A stretch of DNA of 64,000 bases from NCBI GenBank assembly GCA_003971905.1, contig RSEE01000010.1, forward strand, positions 868,001 to 932,000, read 5' to 3'. The stretch comes from Moniliella sp. 'wahieum'. Lineage: Eukaryota > Basidiomycota > Moniliellomycetes > Moniliellales > Moniliellaceae. The translations under genes were made by a program, and so were the position numbers. Under the pieces are notes generated by a model, which saw nothing but the letters and a program-made list of their open reading frames with translations, was not told where the DNA came from and did no database searches. Each line of letters starts with the position of its first letter. The stretch's first letter is position 1. This document shows, in pieces, positions 10,597 to 22,050 of the stretch.

Positions 10597-11498
10597 TGTA
10601 GGTTGGAATCACTCGTCCCGTCTGGCACTAGAGGACACTTCACTAGGGCGGATGGATGTCCTACCGCAGACAGGCCTAGTGGGTTCGACGTTGGCATGTC
10701 GATCCCCCTGCTCGGTGTGGATTGCTCTACTGAAGTTGTTAGTCAATCCGGGGCCCAATTGGGTTCAAATCACCACAAGAGCAGCCCGACGGACCCGACC
10801 ACACCAAGGTGTTGGGATCATTGTTGGAAGTGGAGACGACGTCAGTGGGTCTCAATCCACGCCCAAAGGGGAAATTCATCGTGTCGTATAAGCGCTCCGA
10901 ATGCCCAGACAGGAAAGGCAGTGCTTCTCAGATCTCAGTTTTTCCTTGCTCTTTTCCCGTGTCTTTCTTGTCAGCTTGGTTGGGTGGAAGTAGATCGGCA
11001 CCGGGAGTCGTATGTCCTGAACGCACAGCCAAAACCTGTATATATCAAGTGCCGACTCTGATGGTCTCTCTCTCACTTGTCAGAACGCCGTGATCGCGCC
11101 CACTTTTGCCGTCACCACCACTGCCTTCCTATCACTAGTCACTTCTCACAGAGCTGGTCTCTGTGCATTTTCCCCGACCTGACCGGCCTGACCCTTCATC
11201 CGTACCCCATCCCCCTTTTCACCCCCTTCTCCCTCGGCCGGCCCGAATTACCTTCTAACCTCGTCCTCTGGACGTACTTACAAGCTAAGCCACTTCCACT
11301 GCGAGGACAACGGCATCACCTCTTCTCGAGCTTGTGCTTCCCCCTCCTCATCGTCGGCGCAGCAATTATACCTTCTGAGCATCACACCTCCTGTCCTTCT
11401 CCAACATTTCGCCAGGCTGGTTCTGAGCGACATCGTATTCTTCCCATACTTGGCTCCTCCCAACCCTCACCACCCACCCAGTCTTCCGTTTTCAAGAG

Positions 11499-12988
11499 AT
11501 GCGTGTCCTTCGTTGCCTAGCATGGATCGCTATGCTTTCCGGGGCAGTTGAGTCTGCTCCGGTTGGGCGCCGCCTTGACCCGTCCACCTTGGTACAACGA
11601 CGGGAAACTGGCCAGTCATCTCTTGGCCTCCGAGGGCGAGGAAATGATGCATCGGGCGCGCTCCACGCCGCCCTGGTCGGAGCCATTGCACAAGACAAAG
11701 TCAGGAAGGGCAAGAAGGGCAAGAAGGGCAACAGGAAAACCCAAGGCCGGCTGACACCAGCTACCGTAAACCAAGGCGTCAACATGGGCTTCAATTTGTC
11801 TCTGGTGGCCCAACGGGCTGAAGAAATGTCCCAGCACAGCTGGGAGTACGGGACGACAACCGAGCTCTACCTTGAGCTCTACAACCCAAGCCATGCTGTT
11901 TTCGGCAAGCAGGCGTTCCCTCATGGCTCCCTCCCTTCCCTCGCCTCTTCCCCTGCTTTGACCTATGCCAGGCAGCACATCTCCCTCGACGCGGGGGAAA
12001 ATGGAGGGGACTTGGCGGACGGACAAGGCTCCTCAGGGGACCCATGCTCGTTGGGCATGGCAGCCTTGCTGTTGGGCGTGAAGAATGACTCGTATACCCT
12101 GGCTGCCAAGCGTCAACTTGGTAACCTCCTTTCTTCCCCCAGCTACGCTGATGGCACCCTTAGCTCGCGCTCATCAGAGTTGTCCCTCTGGGCCGATTGG
12201 ACAGTATGTTCACCCCCTCCCCCCCTTCTGTGGCGCAGATCTGACGGACGGATTTTCTTGTACAGTATATGGCTCCTCCCTTTATGGCGTACGCGGCGGT
12301 AGCCTCGTCCAACCAGAGTTTGATGCAGGAGACGGTACGGCAGCTGGAGGGGTACTCGAAGCACTTGGCCTTTCGCGACACGGGCAACGCCGCCCCCCTA
12401 GCCAAGGGCTTGTGGCGACACATTTCCGGCTCGGCGTCCCAGTCCCCGGGGCTGTGGACAACGGGCGAGACGTGGGCGTTGAATGGGATGGTACGTGTGC
12501 TGGCCACCTTGGCTCGGTACCCTGGTTCGCCCAGTTGGATCGAGCCGTTGCAAACCTCGGTCACGGCCTTGGTCGAGGGCATCCTCGCCCCTCTCGCCGC
12601 GTGTGCACAGGTGGGCCAGTCCATCGACCCCGCCAATGGCTTGTTGCGCGGCTGCCTCGTCGGCGGACCTAAGGGCGTCAAGGATACTACCCCCACCTGG
12701 GGCGGCGAAGTGGCTGGCACAGCAGGTGTGGTCGCCGCCGTGTACCGCTACGCCGTCCTGCAGTCTGCCGCGGGCGAGGCCGTCAACCCAGCCTACCTCA
12801 CGCTCGCTACGCAGCTGCGCCAAGCCGTCGCCCAGCACGTCTCCACCGACGGCTACGTTGCCCCGTCCATCAACCCGTACGCTTGGACCAGCCCAGCGTA
12901 CGTGTCTCGGTCCCCGGAAGCGCAAGCGTTTGTGGGCTTGATGGGCGCGGCGTACCGCGATTGTGTTTTGGCCAAAGTATGTCAATAG
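11499..12988 (+). CDS. Secreted six-hairpin glycosidase (GH88/GH105-like), intact
   Basis: Putative secreted (alpha/alpha)6-barrel glycoside hydrolase, related to fungal unsaturated rhamnogalacturonyl hydrolases. Two exons are joined by a 62-bp GTATGT...CAG intron (12204-12265), giving 475 residues with no frameshift. It begins with a signal peptide (MRVLRCLAWIAMLSGAVESA) and a lysine/glycine-rich stretch (KGKKGKKGN). Family segments are QRAEEMSQHSWEYGTTTELY, SYADGTLSSRSSELSLWADW then TYMAPPFMAYAAV across the intron, and LWTTGETWALNGMVRVLATL. The Trp-Ala-Asp and Gly-Glu-Thr-Trp positions line the barrel in relatives; exact catalytic residues were not assigned. Substrate is inferred only from the family. 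It is one of the few long genes here with a clean frame. Confidence 0.85.
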
Positions 12989-13321
12989 ACGCACATATAT
13001 ATAGTCGTTATTTAACTGTATTCTATACCACTCGACCATCACTAAGTAGTCGTTCCCACTGTGCTGTCCCCCGCCACAGCGGCCAAACGATGGTCATTAG
13101 GACTGAGGACTTGGAACTAGCTCCCCAGTGCAGGGGACTCAACACAGGAGCGTGACGCGTGACGCCGACAACCAAACGGCAAACGAAAGAAAAATACAAG
13201 GGGCAGCAGAGCCCACTATAGTGGATCTTGGTACAGGGCAAAGAAAAGCGCTTCCGGGGGAGGAAGGCACCAAGCGGCCCAGGGTTTCAAACCTCGTGGG
13301 CCGATGAGGCACGGCGGTCCC
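12989..13321. other. Convergent spacer after the glycosidase gene
   Basis: The AT-rich stretch just after the stop (12989-13025) suits a 3' UTR. A GTGACGC direct repeat with core ACGCGT lies at 13152-13165. No gene was recognised. Confidence 0.5.
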
Positions 13322-15422
13322 CTAGTGCAACGCCTTTTCGCGCAGCTGGGCACTACGAAGCGAGGACTGTAGCATGGCCAAACGCTCGTCGTACCGCTCG
13401 GCTACCCGGGCGTGCATGAGCACCAGAGTATCTCGGTCCGTTTTTGCAGCAGGCTGTAAGGCGCACCTAAAGACACAGGAGGCGCGTTGGATACAGGTCG
13501 AGCTTGGGGAAAGGGCACTGCATTGGGTGTGGGGCGGTGAGCTTGGCCCGTCGGGGCCGGTGGCGGGAAGGCGGCTTGTGCTCCGCTGGCTTGGCTCGAT
13601 TTGGAACAGAGGAAATTCGACGATGGGGCACAGAGGGCTTGCGAACCAAAAGCGAGCCAAAAATGCTCCTTCTTGCGGCCGAGGGAGGAAAGTTGGCCAA
13701 GGAGGAAGATTGCCAATTCGTGTCCTCGGTTGCTTCGGTTACGTTGGAAACCAAGGAAGACACCGAGTGGCCTGCGCGCTTGTTCCCGTTCCACGCAGAA
13801 CGCGGGGCTGTGCGGGTGGAATGATTTCGTGTGACCGTGGCAGCCGCAAGCCATTTTGAGCCAGCACCTCCTCGATCGAGGCAAGGAGGGCCGTCTGCTC
13901 CGCTTCCACCACCTCAATCTCGGCCTTGATTTCGGCGGGAGACTTGTGGGTGGCAGGAGGGAGGCGAGGATGGGACGCTCGAAAGGAGACCATGGTCTGG
14001 CGGGGGAGGCCATTGACCTTAGCCAAGGCGGCCTCGGTGCGGCTCGCCTGGATCTGCTCCACCAGCTCTCGCTGTTTCCTGGCTTCTCCAGCTTGCGGGG
14101 CAGCCGCTTGCCCGGGCGTGCCCGATCCCGTCGTCGACATGGACAAGACGCTTCCAGGCCTTGGCTCGGACATAGATCGGCGCGGTTTGGTACGGATGCT
14201 GGCCCCGCCCCAACAGCGACGACGCAGGGCCATTGAGAATACTACCTCCATTCTCGGCATCCGAGTCGATTTCCAACGAGGCGACAGAGGCAGTGGCCTT
14301 GCCGAGACGACTCATGACACTGGCCGAGGGGGGAAGGTGCGTTGCCTTCCTTGGGGCGGGACGAGAGCAAGCGCGAGAGATTGGTTTGTCCTGACTCGAA
14401 GGAGCTTACCGACTCGGTGCGCAGCCTGGCCACGGAGGGTTCCGGGGTAAGTCGCAGTTGCTCTGCCGAGTCGTGGGACGCACGCCGCTCCTCCTTGGCA
14501 GGAGAGGATGTGCCTTCGGCGGTGACAGCGGCGGAGAGAAAAGCGGCACGAGCGAACGGTATTCGTCCTGCGTCAGGAGGCCATCGCCATGCGCAACCGT
14601 CAGATCGGTGAGGCGGGTGGCCAGATGGTGTTTGGGGGAAGGGGGATGGTGCAGGTGGGGTACCGAGGCGGAGACCGAGACTTGGGAGGGGGAGCGGAGG
14701 CGGGCGAGAGAGGGCTCGGTGGAAGACGCGGGTATGGTGGCCGATGGGGGCGCTGGGCGGGCGCATGGAGGGGACAGTACAGGAGGCCGAGATGGACACG
14801 GGGGTGGAGGCAATGCTGTAGAAGGAGTGGCGCTGGGCAGCGGCGGGGGACCCAGGTGGTCGGGGGTGGCGGCGGTGCTGACGGCGGTGGTTGTCGTGGC
14901 CTGCGAGCGGTGGGTGGTTCGCGTCGAGACCGAGCCCAGCTGGCTGTCGACCGACGGCGACGCAAGGAACGGCGGGGCGTTCCGCGGCCGCCACCGCGGG
15001 GGGGTTGGCGCGCGGGGAACGGGCGGGACGGGGGGCGCGTTGGCGGGGGGGCGGGCGGCACTGGGGCGGAGGAGAGGTGCCTGCGCAGCTTGAGGCCCGT
15101 GATGGACACGGTGCGTGTGCGGTGGCGCGCGGGCTCGGCGAGGGCAGGCGAGGGACGCGGCGTGCCTGAGGCCGAGGCCGGGGCGGAGGCGGGCGGGGCA
15201 GGGTGGAAGAGGGCAGCGAGCTTCATGGCGTGGGTGCGGTGGTGAGTGCTGCCGATGGCGGCCGATGTGATGGCGGCGGGGTCTGGCCCTGAGCCGAGTG
15301 GCCTGTGCGCGGGCAGAACAAAGGGACACCAACGGCGACGTGCAGCCGCAGATGGTGGACTGGGACTGGCCAATCAAATCAGAAACCAACGCAGGCAGCT
15401 CGGCGCAGATGACATGTGGCAC
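13322..15422 (-). CDS. Uncharacterised fungal protein with EF-hand-like segment and coiled coil (frameshifted)
   Basis: Not assigned to a known function. The N-terminal exon-like part reads CAELPALVSDLIGQ (about 15370-15415). A middle segment reads LTDLTVAHGDGLLTQDEYRS (about 14550-14610), which resembles an EF-hand loop (DGLLTxxEY) in several basidiomycete proteins. Long Pro/Ser/Thr-rich stretches lie between them. The C-terminal third has a helical, charged region (IKAEIEVVEAEQTALLASIE, about 13880-13935) and ends with HARVAERYDERLAMLQSSLR and LREKALH before a stop at 13322-13324. Several frame changes break it. The first codon is uncertain: no ATG lies directly before the N-terminal segment, so a 5' intron is likely. 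Confidence 0.5.
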
Positions 15423-15614
15423 GCAGGTGGGTGATTGGAGTGTTGATTAAGCTTTGTGATGGGCGAGGCATGGCTCGGTGGCACAGGCGCAGGTTGAACA
15501 TTGCAACGCCCATCCCTCGCGCATCCTCGCTTGTGGCGCACAAACAACCACACCACCAACAACCCACTTGCCCTGCTCTGCGCTGAACTTCATGCATCCC
15601 CAGCGCCTAGCACC

Positions 15615-17356
15615 TCAACCCCCCCCCTCTGCTCCTGCCTCCACATGCCCCTTCCGTCTCCCATCAGCAGCCGCTGGCCCACTCGCACAGCCCGCATCGG
15701 ACACGCCGCTCCGTTCCGTCTTGACACTTCTGCTCTCTGCGCTCGCCTCCCACGGCAGCTGATGATGCAGCCCAGCAAGGGCTGCTCTTCGTCTCTGCCA
15801 CCCCCCGAACCCCGTGCGCATCATTGTCATGGGAGGAGAGGAAGACATCAGCAGCCTCCGCTGTCGGGCTCGAGGACGGATGACAAGCACAACGCGGACG
15901 TGCTGCCGACATGAGCACCCCTTCGCTCTCGGGATCGAGAGACGGGGATGACAGAGACGGTTTCTGGCAAGCGTCCACCCAATCGGTCCGTGAAGCGTCA
16001 TCTGATCCCAGACCTAGTTCTCCCTCGGAGCTGTGGGTCGATAGGCCACAAAAAGAATCGCCGCTGCTACTGCCCCTTGGGTCCATCCACTCGTCGCCCG
16101 AACTGGTTCGGCCTGGCAAAAGTCCGACAGGTCCAGTGACGGTCGCTGCTGCCCGAATCAGTATCTCTCTCTCTGCATTGACCACAGCATACGTACTTTT
16201 ACTCGCTCGATGGGCACGTGCGCGCGGTCCATCTCTTTCAGTAGACCAAACAAGCGGTCCGATGGCCCGTGCAAAGGTGGGGGCAATTCGTCGTCACCAG
16301 TTGCATCTACGCTCCCCTGGGATGGAGTGGGGGAAGGCATGCGGTTTTCTTCGAGGGAGAGAAAGGCACGCTTCTCCCCACCCGGAAAGGTGGTGCGCGA
16401 GGCGGCCCAAGGCCCAACTGGATTCTGCCGAGCGCTGCACCCAGGAGGCATGCATGCATTCTCTGAGGAGAGGATGGGACCACATGGCCTTGGAGGCCAG
16501 TTGAACCAGGGCACGCGAAAAGAGTGCTTCGACATTGGGTAGCACCTCACTTGCCAGCTTGGTTCGACCGTCAGCGGCTGTGGGAGTGTGTGTTGGGGTG
16601 GGCGGTGGCGGAGCGTCCATTTTGCGTCGTTTCAGGGCGGTCCGTTTTCCCTGGATTGGTCCCAGGCGAGAAGGATAAAGTCGATCTGGAGCACGGGCTG
16701 CATGTTGGGTTGAAAGAAAGCGGCAGGTGCGTTGGTCAGCGTCAGGGCCCCTGCACAGCCCAAGGCCCTCGAGAGCGGCCGCTGTACGTCAGATGGAGGA
16801 CTGGCCAAGGGGTGTCACCATGAGGGCACATGCAGGGATCACGTACACTCGATTGAGCTGGCGGAAGCCTCGGGAGCAGGAAGAGGGCGGACTGCGAGTA
16901 AGTTGAACGCATCCTGGTTCTAGACGGGGTGGCGGTGCATGGGTGAATGCGGGTACATTGATTGCAGACACATACAGAAGAGGGGAGACAAAAGGTGTTA
17001 TGCGTTGTGCTGCGTGTTAGTATACAGGCCCCGAGCGAACGAGGGGATGCTTGAGACTACGGGAATGACGAGCGTACGCGTGAGAAGAAGGCCTCGACCA
17101 AGGCGGCTGCTCGTGCGCGTCTCAGTTCGGCATGAGTGAGCCACTGGGGCGCATGCTGGATGGCTTGGGCCACGCCCTGTCGGCGTTTGTTCTTGGGCTG
17201 GGTGGGGCAGGCGGCGAGGCGGAGAGCGAGCGGATGGTGTTGCTGGTGGGCGCAGTGGCGACCGGCAGGGCATGGGGGACGACAGCCCAGCGCACAGAGG
17301 GAGAGGGTGTCGGACGAAGTGTCGTGCACTGTCAGCTGCTCCATCCCGCTTGCCAA
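15615..17356 (-). CDS. Uncharacterised minus-strand gene, broken frames
   Basis: I do not recognise this protein. Several open segments in nearby frames suggest one interrupted gene. Segments include WLTHAELRRARAAALVEAFF (about 17080-17140), LASEVLPNVEALFSRALVQL (about 16490-16555), RLFGLLKEMDRAHVPIERVK (about 16210-16270) and an acidic serine-rich part containing STHSSEGELGLGSDDASRTD (about 15990-16060). The predicted character is helical, then serine-rich and disordered. Introns and frameshifts both seem present, and the limits are guesses. It could also be two genes. Confidence 0.35.
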
Positions 17357-17548
17357 GCGGACGGCGGCGGTGGAAATAGCACGGCCACTTAACTGTGTTT
17401 CTCTCCCACACAGAGGGGGGCAGAGCGGAATCAGTCTGCTTCCGCCCGCTGCCTGGCTTTTTGGCTGCGAGTGCTGCCGCGTTTCTTCTGGATAGCCGCC
17501 ACTTTCCTAATTATACGCCACCCGTGGAGTCTCGACCTCCAACCTGCC

Positions 17549-20027
17549 ATGCCTTTGTTGCGGTTGCCCTTGCGCGCCGCCCGTTCCGGGGCGGACCCAG
17601 CTCCAGCCTCGGCCGGCCGTCCGTGCTCTTTCGTGCGCTGCCTCCAGGAGAAACCGCGTCCCCATCCAAACCCGCGCCGTGCACCGCAAAGCGTTCTCCG
17701 CCGCCGAGGCGGCCTTGCGTGCTGCCCTCGCCGGCCAAAAGAGCACCAATGCCCATTCCAATCGAACAGCAACAGCAGCAGCATCGGGAACGGGAACGAA
17801 GAGGAACACCGCCAGACCACCACCAAAGCCCTTCATTTTTACCTCGTTGCCGCCACCACAAAAGGACGGCACACCTGCTCCCTCTCAACAACAACCCTCG
17901 ATGCTTAAAGGCAGGCCACAGCGGCCCATGCCTACGTCCCATTCTTCCATTGCTGTGAAAGACAAGGCCATGGAGCTGCAGGAACACATTTTGGCCGCCC
18001 AGCGGCAGCTTGATACCTTGCAATCGCGCCTCTCCCGTCCTGGATCCGACGTGCTGCGCAGCCTCAGTGTCAGTAGCGAGATCCCTGAGCAGGATGAGCA
18101 TGTCCTTCTCCACTTGGCCAGTCGGTTTGAACGCACTTCCTCGGCGGTTTTGGCCGGACGTGAGGATGACAATGCCAACAAAGTGCAGGTCGACTCTAGC
18201 TCGCGCGGTTTGCAAACAGCGATTCGCGAGGCCCGTGCCGAGCTCAACCAAAAAAAATCGGCCAAAGCGACCCTCTTGCGATCCCTCGTGCGACGGCCAC
18301 TTATTTACGATGTACCACGACAAGAAGCTCACCCAGAAAGTTGCTCTCGTGAGCCCTACGTCGCCCGCATTTGAAACGCGCTGCCAAGTTGGTATGCACC
18401 GCCCAAACATAAACAGTCCAATGGGAACTGGCAGAAAAAGGCAACCGCCACCCCTGCCACGCTGAACGTCGCTGCAGTGCCGCCCATACAAGAGCATGTA
18501 CCCGCCACGCTTGGCTATGGCCTTGATCGTGTCCTGTTCAACCCAGGCGTCTCCTGGGTGCAAGACCCGCACACTCAGCAGTTCAACTATGCTCCGCCAT
18601 GCGCAACGTGGAGTTTTCTGTGGACCCAAAGTGGAAAGAGCCTGTCCGCAGCCGACCCAGCATTGGCCAACAAGGTCAAAGCCAAGTTTGTTGCAGAGGG
18701 CGAAACGATGGCGTCGCTCATGTCCCATTTGTTTTTTGTCATCACGGGCTGGCGCACACCAGACTTTGGTGCGTTTGGGCAGCGGTACCAGGACCTGATC
18801 TCATCTGTGCGTCTTTTTTATCTCCTCGGTTCTTGCATCGTACTGACCTTCATGCAGCTTGGGGGGTATAGTTTGGGCGCGCGCTTGCCCTTGCAAGTCA
18901 AACTCATTTATCACGCCTGAGTAATACGTACAGCTTGACGGACATGTCTACGCCGACGGCGGAACAACGTGTTCTGTCTTCCTTGGGCAAAGGCCTCGAA
19001 GCCAAACTCACCTCTACGCCTGAACAGGTCGAGGCGTGGAAACAACGCAACTGGCAACTGTCCAAAAAGAGATGGAAGGCTCGGGGCTTACCACCTGACC
19101 CAGGCTGGAAACATCCTGGTCCGATCTCCAACGCCCTGTATGGATCCCCGCCTGCCCGGCAAGACGTTTAACATTAAACCACGAGGTGTGGTGGCTGTTC
19201 GGGTGGGGAAGATTGGGTGCAGGGATCGGGATATGAGATTCGTCATTCGGCTGGTCTTTGAATTCTTTTGAGCGGGAAAAGTTTGACCTGGTCCGGTCCC
19301 GGATGCTCACCTATCTATTCCAATCCAAGCTTGGTGAGTTGGATGGCACGTTTGTCTGCTACCACAACACGGCACAGGTGTTTGGGTTCGAGTATCTGCC
19401 GCAAGAGGAGATGATGAAGACATTGTCGGCGACCAAGCGCTGTTTGATTCCCTCTTCCACATGATCCTCCTCGTGCTCCAGGACGTCCTCAATGCTGCTA
19501 CGGCGCACTTCCCTCGTCAAACGCTCGAACTCACACTGGATCCCCAGGCAGATCGTCTTGATGTCATCGTCTCCCAGATTGCCCAGGAAAAGGCGGCGCG
19601 AGCCCGGGAGGGTTCTGACTACGGCACGGGATACAGCAAGTTGCGCGGTCCCCACGTGGGCCGACCGGACCAACGTTTTGTTGGAGGTATGTTTGACCGA
19701 TGGGTCAACACCAAATTCCTTTCTGGGCCCTTGCCGAGTACCAAGGAAGTGTCTAAGTTCGGCCTCGACTATCTCATCTGTGCTCGCACCGATCTGAGCG
19801 AGGCAGAGGTCCACAACCTGGATCAAGCCATGCGTTGGTCCCGCCGTGCCATTTCCAGCACGTACATTCCGCATCCCGACGTGGTGGATGAGCGCGAGCG
19901 CTACATTGAGACGATCCTTGCTCACAAGCCTGAGGTCAACCATAAGTTCTTCAAGACGCGTCACGACAATCTGGCGGCAGCGCTTCAAGCCGTTTCTTCC
20001 AAGAGCACGCGGTCGTCCCAACGATAA
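17549..20027 (+). CDS. PET127: Pet127-like mitochondrial RNA-processing protein (frameshifted)
   Basis: Pet127 family: mitochondrial inner-membrane-associated protein needed for 5'-end processing and turnover of mitochondrial transcripts. The N terminus is arginine-rich (MPLLRLPLRAARSG), as for a presequence, then low-complexity Gln/Pro-rich. The conserved core starts LGYGLDRVLFNPGVSWVQDP (about 18512-18570), then MASLMSHLFFVITGWRTPDF (about 18708-18768), RSRMLTYLFQSKLGELDGTF then VCYHNTAQVFGFEYLPQEEM (about 19300-19410). The C-terminal 190 codons (19461-20027) are open and contain GLDYLICARTDLSEAEVHNL. Frame changes occur near 18300-18500, 18600, 18800-18950 and 19170-19450; one of these may be a small intron (about 19190-19265). 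Confidence 0.82.
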
Positions 20028-20229
20028 CAGACTCTAAGGGCGAGGCGTGTGAGGACGCCCAGATTTGGTCTGGGTGGGAGAGAAGAGGTGTCCACTCGAC
20101 GATTCGGACACGAGCTCTCTTGGTCGTTTGCACCACATTTGTACACCTATACTTCATTCCATTCTAGCAAAGGGAATATGTGCCCAAAAGCATAGTACGA
20201 GCAACACTGCAAACACCATTACATTACCA
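20028..20229. other. Convergent spacer between PET127 and VMA6
   Basis: About 200 bp between two converging stops. It is AT-richer than the genes, fitting shared 3' UTRs. No repeat or RNA gene seen. Confidence 0.4.
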
Positions 20230-21330
20230 TTACACATTGATATAGTCCCCAATGCGGTCTGCAAACAAAATGTCAGGAAGGTGATAGTGGACAAGAAAGG
20301 GGGGGAGAGATGACGTACCTCGAGCGCCTTGGGCAATACACTCGGCAATCCAGCCCAGAGTGCGAATCTCCTGTTCCTTCAGCTTGGTCCAAGCGTAAAA
20401 GATGGAAAAATTAAATGTTGGATGGTGAGGATTTTGTTGATCCTCACCTCTTCCTTGGAAAACTTGTCTTCCAGGTGATCCAGCTGGGCCTCCTCTTGTC
20501 CAGTGACGCATCAAAGAAGGATTTATACTCTGGCACCATCTCGCACACCCCTTGACCTGCTCCACATCGTCGGCCCGGGCCAGCGCATTGTTGCCTGCCG
20601 GGTACAGCTTCCCACCGAGGGGAAAAGGCGTGCGCGTTCCTCCTTGGTCAAGCCCGTTCCAAAACTGTTAACGGTGATGGAAATGACACGGCGATCGGCT
20701 TCAAAGGCAAGAAGATCTTGCATCGCCTCGGCGTTACACCGCCAAGGAGAGGGAAAATTGATAAAAGTCTTCCAGGTAGGCCTTGTAGAGGGTGTTGCGA
20801 ATAATCTCAATGTTGAGGTCGTCCAGGTCGGCGGCGGAGAGGCAGTCGCGGAAATAGGGTGCCAATGGCGTCTCGACAAGGACGGTTTGGTACAGTTCGT
20901 CTACTGTGTTGGCCACGCTGAGGGCGGGAAGGGTGTCGAACCAGCCTAGAGGGTGGCAGCGCTCCAGCAGCTCGTGGTGTCGCGTTCGTGCAGAGTGCCA
21001 GTGATGAGGAGAATGACATTGTCAATCATGTAGGCGTAGGTGACAAAGTCGAGGAACTTGCTCAGTGGGTACACGGCATTCTCGCGCAGGTACTCGAACT
21101 GTGTTACCATCCGCCTCGTCGCACGGTCCAGGACGACAGCGGTGGTGAGCGGCAAGGGCTCGTTGGCGAGAAAGTTGCCATAGTCGTTGCCGAGAGCTGC
21201 ATGCGCGATCCTCCAGCGTCTCGCACTGGGTCAGCGTCTGGAACTGCGGTGCAGTCAGGAGGCCGTTCATGTAGCCGCGCACCACGCCCTCGAGGTAGCC
21301 GTTGTCGACATTGAACGACAGCATCTCCAT
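20230..21330 (-). CDS. VMA6: V-type ATPase subunit d (frameshifted)
   Basis: Subunit d links the V1 stalk to the Vo ring of the vacuolar proton pump. The chosen start gives [20 protein letters not shown] then [20 protein letters not shown], the canonical N terminus. [20 protein letters not shown] is broken by a frame change; [20 protein letters not shown] and [20 protein letters not shown] (about 20830-20890) are clear. The C terminus reads [21 protein letters not shown] 60-bp GTACGT...CAG intron (20259-20318) joins it to DRIGDYINV before the stop. At least three frameshifts (about 20740, 20960, 21180). It is divergent with the Artemis-like gene over about 170 bp. Confidence 0.9.
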
Positions 21331-21501
21331 GGCGGGCAGCCGCAGTGTGGGTTGTGGGCAGGCCAAACGGTGGTGGAAGGCGGGTGAACCGGGGACGCAC
21401 AGACTTGTTCAGGTGCAAGTGGATGGCACGTGGCATTGCACCGAGCAGCGGAGCGCCTGGTTGGTTAAATGGGCAGGCCAACACCAGCTGATCCGCCCGG
21501 C

Positions 21502-22050
21502 ATGCCCAGCAACACGCCGCTGGGCGGCTTCGTCGCCGGGTATCCGCTGGTGCGCATCGACGACTTTGGCAGCCGCCGCCCGCCGCACGCACGAATCCCA
21601 CCGCATCTCGCACCCGCTCGCCCGGAGACCAGCTGGTTCCCATTCCGCTCAACACGCCCACCCGCGTCCAGTACACCCGGCGTCGAGCTGGTCGTGACGC
21701 TGTTGGATGCCAACCACATGCCGGGAGCGGTCATGGTCCTCATCCACGGCCCGCGCGGCGCCATCCTGCATACGGGCGACGTGCGTGCGGAAGCTTCAAT
21801 GGTCTCCGCTTTGGCCGCCAACCAATTTGTAAGTCGCTGGATTCGCCCGTCGGCCTTGGCCCGCACGCTGGCTCCCGCCGATGGACAAGTGCCACGACTC
21901 CCCTTTGATTCACATGCCCCCATAGGTGCAGACGACCATGTCAAAAGCAAGGACCATGGCGATTCAGAAGGCGCACTGGTTGGACCCCAATGGACCCACG
22001 TATCGACTGCGACAAATCGTCCCATCCAGCAGGAGCAGGATGGCCCCTAG
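21502..22050 (+). pseudogene. Truncated Artemis/SNM1-like metallo-beta-lactamase lacking the HxHxDH metal site
   Basis: Fragment of a DNA-repair nuclease of the SNM1/Artemis/PSO2 class. The N terminus (TPLGGFVAGYPLVRIDDFGS) matches the Artemis-type start, and LLDANHMPGAVMVLIHGPRG then AILHTGDVRAE matches the second metal-binding region. The intervening roughly 100 residues that normally carry the HxHxDH zinc site are absent: the frame runs directly from SRRPPHARI to VPIPLNTPTRVQ-like sequence readable in an adjacent frame. Family members usually have NHC-PG; here NHM-PG. Downstream of TGDVRAE the normal continuation is also lost. This is a real multi-hundred-base loss, unlike the one-base frameshifts elsewhere, so the copy is probably inactive, or the assembly has dropped a segment. 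Confidence 0.65.

Larger units (their letters stand above)
9590..11498. other. 1.9-kb spacer with palindromic repeats, 5' of the glycosidase gene
   Basis: No ORF here has recognisable content; the longest candidates (10603-11061 and 11077-11520) look like chance frames or 5' leader. It holds the 3' end of the G-alpha gene, a CCGGTTA array (10286-10310), repeated GGTCACC words around 10382-10412, and a dense cluster of ATCGAT/GATC palindromes (10540-10596). The 400 bp before 11499 are C/T-rich on the plus strand, fitting a promoter and leader. Confidence 0.5.

Noticed and set aside
10728-10785. Possible tRNA (TGCTCT...AGAGCA with GGGTTCAAATC)
   Set aside because: The T-stem does not pair (TTGGG against CACCA), the acceptor match is only six bases and no D-arm exists.
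10603-11061. 152-codon plus-strand ORF upstream of the glycosidase
   Set aside because: No family features, and adjacent frames are equally open; more likely spacer or 5' leader.
11616-12045. Minus-strand ORFs over the glycosidase gene
   Set aside because: Shadow frames of an intact, well-supported plus-strand gene.
14406-15422. Large overlapping Pro/Arg- and Gly-rich ORFs on both strands
   Set aside because: Only the minus frame with CAELPALVSDL and the DGLLTQDEY segment shows protein-like sequence; the others come from GC-rich low complexity.
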